From: CAZXDS01 sp964639525
Lineage (GTDB): Bacteria; Bacteroidota; Ignavibacteria; Ignavibacteriales; Melioribacteraceae
Direction of reading: 5' to 3'
DNA length: 5,175 nt
NCBI GenBank assembly: GCA_964639525.1
Contig: CAZXDS010000223.1
Coordinates: 1 to 5,175 of the forward strand
Part shown: positions 1 through 5,019 of the stretch, one piece after another
Position numbering within the stretch: position 1 is the stretch's first letter
How the letters are laid out: each line of letters starts with the position of its first letter
Program-made: the position numbers and the translations under genes
The notes under the pieces: model-generated
The model's database searches: none
The model's input: the letters and a program-made list of their open reading frames with translations, nothing else
Told to the model about the DNA's origin: nothing

Positions 1-118
1 CAAAAAAGATGATGCTGCTGAGATAATGATTTTTTTTATTTTTGAAATATTTTTTTAACTGCAAAACTAAGTATGATTTTTTAATTTTATATAAATGAGT
101 CCACTCTATAAAGCCCCG

Positions 119-136
119 AACGGACTAAAGTCCGTT
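119..136. repeat. Perfect hairpin, REP-like, copy 1
   Basis: The sequence aacggactaaagtccgtt is an exact inverted repeat: 8-bp arms around a central AA (in RNA, 7 bp with a 4-base loop). A larger alternative stem pairs cgaac (117-121) with gttcg (144-148). The core ACT-AA-AGT is shared with 1741-1752 and, with one change, with 164-183, although the outer stem bases differ. No T run follows on either strand, so a simple terminator is unlikely. It resembles REP-type intergenic palindromes; that assignment is inference. Confidence 0.6.
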
Positions 137-163
137 TGGAGAAGTTCGTTTTTAGTCTGTTTC

Positions 164-183
164 CCCACGACTGAAGTCGTGGG
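164..183. repeat. Perfect hairpin, REP-like, copy 2
   Basis: The sequence cccacgactgaagtcgtggg is an exact inverted repeat with 9-bp arms around GA. It lies 27 bp from the 119-136 hairpin and keeps the ACT-NA-AGT core with different outer base pairs, which suggests a tandem pair as in REP/BIME arrangements. No T run follows on either strand. A REP-like identity is inferred from structure only; its copy number elsewhere in the genome cannot be seen here. Confidence 0.6.
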
Positions 184-261
184 TTAGTCAAAATATTACG
201 GATTCATAAATGGATAAAAAAAAATTAGAAATTAGTAAAATGACAGTAACTGTTTTTCAGA

Positions 262-1224
262 TTACGCTCTATTTGTTTTTCTCCATTCTTTTAGGTTTCG
301 TAAATAAAAAATATTTCCGTCAAACTCGGATTCAAATAATTTTCCTGAATTAACAAGATAATTTATATCTCCCCAAGTACCGTTATTTTTATTGATTAAA
401 TCGTTTACTGCATCTTTTCTCATTGGATGAACTGCAGTAATGTTTAAAATATCTTCTCCTAAGTTTCCGGTTGATGAAAATTCATTTCCTTCGTATCCGG
501 TATTCAGTTCCGTATTTATTCCTTTGGAGTTAAAAATTTGATATGCTTTATTCAGTCTTTCTTCGTTTGGGACTTCAACATATTTTTCTGCCGGAGGACG
601 AGTGGGAATTGAAAGATAGGCTTTATCCGGATTTAATATTTTAACAAACTCTGAAATTGCTTTTATTTCTGCATCAGAATCATTAATTCCCTTTATCAGC
701 ATAGTTTCTGTAGCAAAATAATTTTTGAATTCTTCGGAAAACAATTTTACTCCATTTAAAATAGATTTGAAATTTAATTTTCCATGAGGTCTGTCAATTT
801 TATGCCATGTATCTTCTGTAAGTGCATCAATCTTAACCGAAACCCAATCAGCGTCTAATAGCGAATTTCTAACATCATTTTTATGTAATAATGATGAGTT
901 TGTAATTACAGCAATTTTAATATTAAATTGTTTTAATGTTCGTATTGTTTTTCCAAGATTTAGATCTAAAGTAGGTTCACCATCCGGCACAATTGTTAGA
1001 TAATTAATTGGGTTTGCATCTGACTTTACTTTATTTATTAGTAAGTTAACTTCTGCAACTATTTGTTCGGTAGTATAAAATTCTCTCCTTTCAATTTCTA
1101 GCTTAATTGTGTTTCCCAACTGGCAATAAACGCACGCATACGTACATTCTTTTGGCGGAATATTATTTATTCCCAAACTTTTTCCCAATCGCCTCGATGG
1201 TACCGGTCCGAATACGATTTTCAT
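262..1224 (-). CDS. Radical SAM protein, COG0731 type
   Basis: A 320-residue cytoplasmic radical SAM enzyme. The N-terminus carries GPVPSRRLG (6-14), typical of the COG0731 'TYW1-like' Fe-S oxidoreductases. The cluster motif CX3CX2C follows (C27, C31, C34), with Y33 as the aromatic residue before the last Cys. The SAM-binding GGEP-type motif reads DGEP at 81-84, and later barrel strands appear as VITNSS (106-111) and VKIDA (130-134). The C-terminal 60 residues, starting near HPMR (266-269), look like the small winged-helix-like tail seen in many members. The length is usual and nothing is truncated. The ATG is supported by GAGG 8 bases upstream. The gene starts 20 bp after the CGGC-domain gene, so the two are probably cotranscribed. 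The substrate is unknown: family members outside archaea and eukaryotes are not shown to make wybutosine, so I give no gene name. Confidence 0.9.
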   Translation of the reverse strand: MKIVFGPVPSRRLGKSLGINNIPPKECTYACVYCQLGNTIKLEIERREFYTTEQIVAEVNLLINKVKSDANPINYLTIVPDGEPTLDLNLGKTIRTLKQFNIKIAVITNSSLLHKNDVRNSLLDADWVSVKIDALTEDTWHKIDRPHGKLNFKSILNGVKLFSEEFKNYFATETMLIKGINDSDAEIKAISEFVKILNPDKAYLSIPTRPPAEKYVEVPNEERLNKAYQIFNSKGINTELNTGYEGNEFSSTGNLGEDILNITAVHPMRKDAVNDLINKNNGTWGDINYLVNSGKLFESEFDGNIFYLRNLKEWRKTNRA

Positions 1225-1244
1225 TTTTGCAACCTCAATTATTT

Positions 1245-1694
1245 TTAATCGTATGTTAAACGTATTTTTTTATTTGTCAGTGTACGCGCAAGCAAATCAT
1301 CGCATTTAGAACTATTCCATGTTCCTAAATTTTTATGTGTCGTATAATATTTTTCAGGAATCGGATGTGTTCCGACAACTACTTTCATTCCATATTTTTC
1401 CGGAATAAATTTTTGAAAATCTTCAAGATAAGGACAAGGCGGATATCCGACTACAAGTCCGGTTGCAAGATGAATTATTTCAGCACCATTATTCTTCATT
1501 TCTTCGGGAGCATATTCAATATTTCCACCCGGGCAGCCGCCACATGTTGTGTAACCAACCAATTCAACATCTTCATCTTTAGAATAAATATCGAATGCCC
1601 CATCTCTATTGTTCAATGCTCTAAAACATTTTCCACCCGCACAAGTTTTGTAGCGGTCGCAGATAATAATTCCGATTTTTGTTTTCTTTTCCAT
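1245..1694 (-). CDS. CGGC domain-containing protein
   Basis: A 149-residue soluble protein of the CGGC-domain family (PF08821), proposed metal-binding proteins found mainly in anaerobes. The name-giving motif TTCGGCPGG is at 49-57 (C51, C54). Further conserved-looking ligands are C12 in IIICDRY, C18 and C23 in the TCAGGKC stretch, C87 in YPPCPY, and H110 in GTHPIP. C131 near the end is extra. The length fits the family, which is normally a single domain with no signal peptide or membrane segment. It is the first gene of a probable pair with the downstream radical SAM gene. A putative promoter lies directly upstream (1707-1732). The ribosome site is weak (AGAGAA, about 6 bases before the ATG). 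The biochemical role is not established; Fe-S or other metal binding is inferred from the cysteines. Confidence 0.88.
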   Translation of the reverse strand: MEKKTKIGIIICDRYKTCAGGKCFRALNNRDGAFDIYSKDEDVELVGYTTCGGCPGGNIEYAPEEMKNNGAEIIHLATGLVVGYPPCPYLEDFQKFIPEKYGMKVVVGTHPIPEKYYTTHKNLGTWNSSKCDDLLARTLTNKKIRLTYD

Positions 1695-1706
1695 TTTGGT
1701 TCTCTA

Positions 1707-1732
1707 CTTATAATTTATAAATTAAGTGTCAA
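1707..1732 (-). promoter_or_regulatory. Possible promoter of the CGGC/radical SAM operon
   Basis: Read on the minus strand, a perfect TTGACA (1732-1727) is followed 14 bases later by TATAAG (1712-1707), close to the ATG at 1694. The spacing is shorter than the usual 16-18 bases, which weakens the call. The region is downstream of the upstream operon's terminator and is where a promoter is needed. The spacer is filled by the 14-bp palindrome at 1711-1724. Confidence 0.35.
1711..1724. promoter_or_regulatory. 14-bp palindrome, possible operator
   Basis: The sequence taatttataaatta is its own reverse complement. With a 2-base offset the flanks (ctta and aag) extend the symmetry. It sits between the putative -35 and -10 elements, where a dimeric repressor could block transcription. 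A/T-only palindromes arise easily in AT-rich DNA, so this is only a candidate. Confidence 0.25.
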
Positions 1733-1740
1733 TTCCTAGC

Positions 1741-1752
1741 GCACTAAAGTGC
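1741..1752. repeat. Short hairpin, REP-like, copy 3
   Basis: The sequence gcactaaagtgc forms a 5-bp perfect stem around AA. It shares the ACT-AA-AGT core with the hairpin at 119-136, while the outer pairs differ. It lies just upstream of the CGGC gene's putative promoter. There is no T run after it, so it does not look like a terminator. Confidence 0.45.
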
Positions 1753-1754
1753 AA

Positions 1755-1850
1755 ATTAGAACTTAGAAAGTAGAATATTATTGCAACCATTCTGTTTTGC
1801 TAATTTCTAATCCGGCATCTGCCGGACAAATTTCTACTTTTTTGACTAAT
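1755..1850. repeat. Imperfect inverted repeat, possibly MITE-like
   Basis: The left arm (1755-1775) and the reverse complement of the right arm (1832-1850) both begin ATTAG and end AAAGTAGAA, with a divergent 5-7 base middle. The identical 9-mer pair is 1767-1775 and 1832-1840. The interior contains the perfect hairpin 1811-1826 and a second inverted 12-mer pair (ATTAGAAMTTAG at 1755-1766 on plus and 1800-1811 on minus). A further copy of that 12-mer is at 224-235. The whole could fold into a branched structure, or be a small non-autonomous element. Confidence 0.4.
1811..1826. repeat. Perfect 7-bp hairpin TCCGGCA-TC-TGCCGGA
   Basis: Exact inverted repeat with a 2-base centre. A near copy forms the stem of the terminator at 1893-1912, in which one G-C pair has become a G-U pair on the minus strand. 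There is no T run directly after it on either strand. It is GC-rich against its AT-rich surroundings, typical of dispersed intergenic palindromes. Confidence 0.5.
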
Positions 1851-1884
1851 CTTGCAATATTTGTTCTTAGTGAAATTTCTTAAC

Positions 1885-1912
1885 AAAAAAAACACCCGAC
1901 ATCTGCCGGATA
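1885..1912 (-). terminator. Intrinsic terminator of the NifX/ATPase operon
   Basis: On the minus strand, bases 1912-1893 fold into a stem of about 8 pairs: the G+C-rich core CCGGC/GUCGG closes on an AGAU loop and is extended by U-G, A-U and U-G pairs. It is followed at once by eight Us (1892-1885). The G-U pair forms only in the minus-strand RNA; the plus-strand RNA would have an A-C mismatch. That fits termination of the leftward operon about 90 bp past the membrane methyltransferase gene. An outer 7-bp inverted repeat (ttaacaa 1880-1886, ttgttaa 1914-1920) encloses it. Confidence 0.65.
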
Positions 1913-1918
1913 GTTGTT

Positions 1919-1992
1919 AATACTATAAGCATCACGAATCGTTTCTTGAGCCTTTCCAATTTTATAAAGTTGCGTGCCACGCTGAATACTAT
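1919..1992. repeat. 58-bp segment between 8-bp direct repeats
   Basis: AATACTAT occurs at 1919-1926 and again at 1985-1992 in the same orientation, bracketing 58 bp. The enclosed segment starts with aagcatcacg and ends with gccacgctg, giving a loose inverted similarity at its ends, and it contains the palindrome gcgtgccacgc (1972-1982). The arrangement resembles a target-site duplication around a very small insertion. Chance repetition of an AT-rich 8-mer cannot be excluded. Confidence 0.4.
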
Positions 1993-2004
1993 TCCTTTGT
2001 TCAG

Positions 2005-2523
2005 TCAAATTGATTTAAATAGTACTTTTAAGCATTTAATTTTGAAACAAAACCAAGGGACATGATTTTTATATTCCAAATAGTCTTTCCCGAATTTTTT
2101 AACAGCTTCCGGTTCTTCTAACAATTTTATCATTATAAGCATGAACACCGCTTCAGCCGGACCAATTATTAAAATGAAAGAGAGTGAGCCGAGAATTAAG
2201 GCTAATGATAATGGGAAAAATAATAATCCCAAGTGCATTGGATGACGCATATATCGGTAAATGCCTCTTGTAACAAGTATATTGGTTTCCATTCTTGCAA
2301 TATTTCCTTTACGTCCGAATTTGGCAAGTGCACGTCCTGTATTTTTACTGATTCGTAAAACCGCTGATAATAAAATAAGTCCGACCAAAAAACTAAAAAT
2401 ATGAAAAATCAAATTGGAAACAATATTCTCAAAAAATAATGAATCCAAATAGAAGCCGAGAAATCCTCCGCCTACCAACATTATAATCCAGACAATTATT
2501 CTAAGTTTGGAATTCAGTGACAT
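2005..2523 (-). CDS. Membrane protein, ICMT/PEMT-type methyltransferase family
   Basis: A 172-residue integral membrane protein of the isoprenylcysteine carboxyl methyltransferase / phospholipid methyltransferase fold. Four hydrophobic segments are visible, at about 7-26, 35-56, 98-113 and 115-134. The family signature follows the second pair of helices: LVTRGIYRYMRHPMHLG (83-99) with the RHPM core at 93-96. Later come EEPEA (136-140) and YLEYKNHVPWF (148-158), which in the family help bind S-adenosylmethionine and close the active site. The length is typical of bacterial members. The acceptor cannot be predicted; bacterial homologues are often annotated only as 'isoprenylcysteine methyltransferase family'. 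It starts 48 bp after the Cys-free NifX-like gene, a larger gap than elsewhere in the operon, with a GGGA ribosome site about 6 bases from the ATG and a TTATAAT stretch that might allow separate transcription. Its place in a metal-cluster operon is unexplained. Confidence 0.85.
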   Translation of the reverse strand: MSLNSKLRIIVWIIMLVGGGFLGFYLDSLFFENIVSNLIFHIFSFLVGLILLSAVLRISKNTGRALAKFGRKGNIARMETNILVTRGIYRYMRHPMHLGLLFFPLSLALILGSLSFILIIGPAEAVFMLIMIKLLEEPEAVKKFGKDYLEYKNHVPWFCFKIKCLKVLFKSI

Positions 2524-2571
2524 TTTAAATCCCGTATTATTATAAATTTTTTTTAACAGTTTCCGTAAAAA

Positions 2572-2910
2572 TTAAAACTCGGGCAAAGTCTTGTTCTGAT
2601 ACGCTTCAAATGCCTCTTTTACCGTCATATTACCTGCTCCTGTATAAACTTTTATTCCGGTTTTTTCTAGAATCGTTTTTGCATTTCCACCCGGTCCGTT
2701 TCCGGTAACTAATATTTTTGCATCAAGATCAAATAATATTTTTGCTGCTATAGGTCCAGCACCGTGAGCTTCTTTTCCTGTATCACTATTGTCAACCGGA
2801 GTTAATTTTTCTTTTTCATCATCATAGATTAAAAAATACACTGTTCTTCCAAACCTGGTATCCATCTGTGAAGCCCAAGTTGTGCCTTTACTTGTAAATG
2901 CAATTTTCAT
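2572..2910 (-). CDS. NifX/NifB-family metal-cluster protein, Cys-free
   Basis: A 112-residue single-domain protein of the dinitrogenase iron-molybdenum cofactor family (PF02579), which includes NifX, NafY and the ORP1 orange protein. Seen motifs are RFGR (19-22), EAHGAGP (47-53), TGNGPGGNA (69-77) and GAGNMTVKEA (91-100). There is no cysteine at all and only one histidine (H49). Any cluster would therefore be held mainly by non-thiolate contacts, as reported for the Mo-Cu-S cluster of Desulfovibrio ORP. It lies 19 bp after the second ATPase gene, with a GAGAG ribosome site about 7 bases before the ATG. No nitrogenase or NifB-like gene is in view, so a nitrogen-fixation role is not supported. 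The likely role is binding or carriage of a metal-sulfur cluster supplied by the adjacent ATPases (inference from gene order). Confidence 0.88.
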   Translation of the reverse strand: MKIAFTSKGTTWASQMDTRFGRTVYFLIYDDEKEKLTPVDNSDTGKEAHGAGPIAAKILFDLDAKILVTGNGPGGNAKTILEKTGIKVYTGAGNMTVKEAFEAYQNKTLPEF

Positions 2911-2929
2911 TTTTTACTCTCATATTTTT

Positions 2930-3802
2930 TTAAACTAAATTTTTTATTTTTTCCCAACTTCCCATAATAGCGTGTTGCAACGCTCCGCTGCCATATTCCA
3001 CAATGGTTTTCCCATTTATCATTGCTTTTGTAAAATTCTCATCATAGGGTAAATCAACTAAATGAGTAATTCCATTTTCATTTATAAATAAATGAATATT
3101 ATTTGAAATATCAATATTTAAATCAAATTTATTTATAATACATGCTGCTTTAAGTTTAAATGATTTTATAACTTCACAAACACGTTTCAAATCGTGAAAA
3201 CCGGAAATCGTCGGTTCGGTAATTAAAACTACTAAATCAGCACCTGAAAGAGATGAAACTACCGGACAGCCTATGCCCGGTGAACCGTCGATAATAATGA
3301 AACTTTTTCGGTTGTTTTTTGCAATTGTTTTTGCTTCATTTTTAACTTTTGTAACAAGCTTGCCCGAATTATCCGCTCCAATTCCAAGACGGGCATGAAC
3401 CATCGGACTGTTAACTCTTGATGTTGAAATAAATAGCTGCCCTGCAAATGCATCTTTCATTTCAATTGAATCTACAGGACAGACTCTTGGGCAGTATCCG
3501 CATCCTTCACAATTTAAACTGTCGATAATGTAGTTACTGTTAACAATCGGGATTGCATCATATCTGCAAACTTCGGCACATTTTCCGCATTGAATGCATT
3601 CATCCTGATTTATTTTCGCAATTGAACCGCTATAAAAATCTTCTGATTTTGCAAAATCCGGTTTCATCAGCAAGTGCATATCTGCAGCATCAACATCACA
3701 ATCGACAATAACCGCATCATCTTTCGCTAAATATGCAAAGCATGCGGTTAATGATGTTTTCCCTGTTCCGCCTTTTCCTGATATTACAACAATCTCTTTC
3801 AT
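2930..3802 (-). CDS. Fe-S P-loop ATPase, MinD/ParA type (second of pair)
   Basis: A 290-residue cytoplasmic ATPase of the MinD/ParA/Mrp class with an inserted ferredoxin domain. The deviant Walker A GKGGTGKT (9-16) has the signature lysine K10. The switch I region is VDCDVDAADMH (33-43). Two [4Fe-4S] motifs follow, CX2CX2CX3C, at C69/C72/C75/C79 and C98/C101/C104/C108. Switch II reads DGSPGIGCPV (172-181), with C179 near the nucleotide site, and TEPTISGFHDLK (195-206) is typical of this subfamily. The ATG overlaps the stop of the preceding ATPase in ATGA (3802-3799), and GGAAG upstream gives a good ribosome site. Overlap and paralogy suggest translational coupling and a heteromeric pair, as with the two Fe-S ATPases of the Desulfovibrio ORP complex. 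Probable role: ATP-dependent maturation or transfer of a metal-sulfur cluster. Confidence 0.92.
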   Translation of the reverse strand: MKEIVVISGKGGTGKTSLTACFAYLAKDDAVIVDCDVDAADMHLLMKPDFAKSEDFYSGSIAKINQDECIQCGKCAEVCRYDAIPIVNSNYIIDSLNCEGCGYCPRVCPVDSIEMKDAFAGQLFISTSRVNSPMVHARLGIGADNSGKLVTKVKNEAKTIAKNNRKSFIIIDGSPGIGCPVVSSLSGADLVVLITEPTISGFHDLKRVCEVIKSFKLKAACIINKFDLNIDISNNIHLFINENGITHLVDLPYDENFTKAMINGKTIVEYGSGALQHAIMGSWEKIKNLV

Positions 3803-4665
3803 TTAGCTTCCGCGTTTAGAACATCAAATATATATGACTTTACTAACTCAAGCTGTTTGTGTACTTCCGGTACTTTGCTGTAAAGCAATTCTCCTTTCGA
3901 GTATAGTTCCGCAATTTCACGGCTCTGCGGTATTCTGGCAATAACATCAATATTTTCTTTATTGCAATAATTTAGAACATCGTCGTTCCCTACATCATCA
4001 CGGTTTATTACAACCCCAAAAAATTTTCCTAATTTTTTCATTGTTTCAATTGCTAATTTCAAATCGTGAAAACCAAATGGAGTCGGTTCTGTTACAAGAA
4101 TTACGAAATCGGCATTCTTTGTTGCTTCAATTACCGGGCATGATGTACCCGGAGGTGAATCATAAATTTTAAGTGTGTTGTCGTCAAAATGTTCGTCAAC
4201 GTAATCAATTGTTTGTTTGATTAGCGGTGCTGCCTGTTCTTCACCGATTCGCAATCTGCTTTCTATAAACACAAAATTATTTTTTTCAAACTGTTTCAGT
4301 TCACCGATTTTCTTTGGAATCATTGGAAGTGCAGATGTGGGACATAATTCGGAACAAGCATAGCAACCGTGACAAAGTTCAGGAAAAACAGTAATTAGCG
4401 AACCCAATTGAAGTATAGCATTAAAGTTACAAACTTCTTGGCATATTCCGCATGCATCACATTTAGTTTCATCCCATTCAGGAATCATTTTGAATTTATT
4501 TTCAACTTTAGTAAAATCCGCTTTAATAAATAATCCGGAATTCGGTTCTTCAACATCGAGATCCGTTAAAACAACTTTAAAATCATTCGCTAAAAATGAA
4601 GCTAAGTTTGATGCTAAAGTTGTTTTCCCCGTACCGCCTTTACCGCTTGCAATTGCAATTTTCAT
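3799..4665 (-). CDS. Fe-S P-loop ATPase, MinD/ParA type (first of pair)
   Basis: A 288-residue paralogue of the next gene. The deviant Walker A is GKGGTGKTT (8-16) with signature lysine K9, and the switch I stretch is TDLDVEEPNSG (34-44). The ferredoxin insert has cysteines at C69/C72/C75/C79 and C98/C101/C104/C108, the same residue numbers as in its partner. Switch II is DSPPGTSCPV (169-178) with C176, and TEPTPFGFHDLK (192-203) follows. Differences from the partner include a longer segment after the ferredoxin part (IPKKIGELKQFEKNN, 116-130) and an acidic patch near 155-163. It starts only 8 bp after the upstream NifX-like gene with no clear ribosome site (cgaataaagtaaacc before the ATG), so it is probably translated by coupling. 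It is not the chromosome-partitioning ParA or septum-site MinD, which lack ferredoxin domains. Confidence 0.92.
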   Translation of the reverse strand: MKIAIASGKGGTGKTTLASNLASFLANDFKVVLTDLDVEEPNSGLFIKADFTKVENKFKMIPEWDETKCDACGICQEVCNFNAILQLGSLITVFPELCHGCYACSELCPTSALPMIPKKIGELKQFEKNNFVFIESRLRIGEEQAAPLIKQTIDYVDEHFDDNTLKIYDSPPGTSCPVIEATKNADFVILVTEPTPFGFHDLKLAIETMKKLGKFFGVVINRDDVGNDDVLNYCNKENIDVIARIPQSREIAELYSKGELLYSKVPEVHKQLELVKSYIFDVLNAEAK

Positions 4666-4673
4666 GGTTTACT

Positions 4674-5018
4674 TTATTCGTGATCGCACAGATTATCACT
4701 TGTTTCCAATTTATTGTTCAAATAGTCAGCTACAAGTATTTTCGGTTCATCAGAACCGACACCCATAAATACTTCAATATTATTTTGTGCAAAAATATCC
4801 AAAGCTTTTTGCCCCATACCGCCTGCAATTATTGTGCTCACTCCGGCATCAGCTAAAAACTTTGGGTAAGTCCCGGGTTGATGAACAGGCGGATTAAGAA
4901 AAATTTCGCTTACAACATTGTTTTTTACCACTTCTAAAACTGCAAACTTCTCACAATGCCCGAAATGAGCACACAATTTCCCGTCAATAGTCGGTACTGC
5001 AAATAACTTCTTTTCCAT
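4674..5018 (-). CDS. NifX/NifB-family metal-cluster protein, Cys/His type
   Basis: A 114-residue protein of the same PF02579 family as the gene at 2572-2910, but of a different subtype. The N-terminal strand leads into CAHFGHCEKF (16-25), giving C16, H18, H21 and C22. The central motif is NPPVHQPGTYPKFLADAGV (42-60), then IIAGGMGQKAL (63-73) and FMGVGSDEP (84-92). The tail ends LCDHE with C111 and H113. These residues offer a possible metal site that its Cys-free relative lacks. The ATG lies one base after the stop of the upstream zinc-ribbon gene, with AAGGAAA about 8 bases before it overlapping that gene's end. It is followed 8 bp later by the first ATPase. Likely a carrier or acceptor of a metal-sulfur cluster in the same pathway; the cluster type is unknown. 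Confidence 0.88.
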   Translation of the reverse strand: MEKKLFAVPTIDGKLCAHFGHCEKFAVLEVVKNNVVSEIFLNPPVHQPGTYPKFLADAGVSTIIAGGMGQKALDIFAQNNIEVFMGVGSDEPKILVADYLNNKLETSDNLCDHE

Positions 5019-5019
5019 A

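Larger units (their letters stand above)
1..261. other. Gene-free AT-rich left edge
   Basis: No supportable gene lies here. Positions 1-110 are rich in A and T runs and break all frames quickly on the plus strand; the first 45 bases could be the tail of a plus-strand gene entering from the left, but nothing recognisable can be read. Two perfect hairpins (119-136 and 164-183) occupy the middle and are listed separately. Between them and the stop of the radical SAM gene lie an A run (about 216-224) and a small 5-bp inverted repeat (243-253). The minus-strand T run is about 20 bases past that repeat, so I do not call a terminator for the radical SAM operon. Confidence 0.6.
1695..2004. other. Structured intergenic region with several repeats
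   Basis: This 310-bp stretch has no gene I can support. From right to left it holds a small palindrome (1972-1982, gcgtgccacgc), a 58-bp segment between direct repeats (1919-1992), a minus-strand terminator (1885-1912), an imperfect inverted repeat (1755-1850) with a perfect hairpin inside it (1811-1826), a further hairpin (1741-1752), and a possible promoter for the CGGC gene. One minus-strand frame stays open from about 2008 to the stop near 1883 and includes readable residues such as KIGKAQETIRDAY, so a decayed coding fragment or a conserved repeat is possible. Confidence 0.6.

Noticed and set aside
1..45. Tail of a plus-strand gene (for example a frame reading KKDDAAEIM)
   Set aside because: Too short to recognise, and all three frames close quickly, so the identity and even the strand cannot be supported.
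119..183. CRISPR repeats or a terminator pair
   Set aside because: Only two different palindromes are present, without regular spacers. Neither is followed by a T run on the strand that would need it.
1335..1739. 134-codon open frame on the plus strand
   Set aside because: It is antisense to the CGGC-domain gene, its translation is Phe/Ile/Cys-rich without a family signature, and the minus-strand gene has clear motifs.
1972..1990. Sigma-54-like -24 element TGGCACG on the minus strand, with sigma-54 control known for Desulfovibrio ORP operons
   Set aside because: The -12 part reads TTTAT and lacks the required GC, and the match is part of a perfect palindrome that explains it better. It also lies upstream of a terminator rather than of an ORP-type gene.
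3271..3453. 60-codon minus-strand open frame inside the second ATPase
   Set aside because: It lies wholly within a gene with intact Walker and switch motifs, in another frame, and has no domain of its own.
4490..4856. Two overlapping plus-strand open frames of 86-92 codons
   Set aside because: They are antisense to the ATPase and NifX-like genes and show no recognisable domain.
2572..5018. Nitrogen fixation locus
   Set aside because: NifX-family domains alone do not indicate nitrogenase. No nifH, nifD, nifK, nifE, nifN or nifB is present, and the context is that of ORP-type genes.
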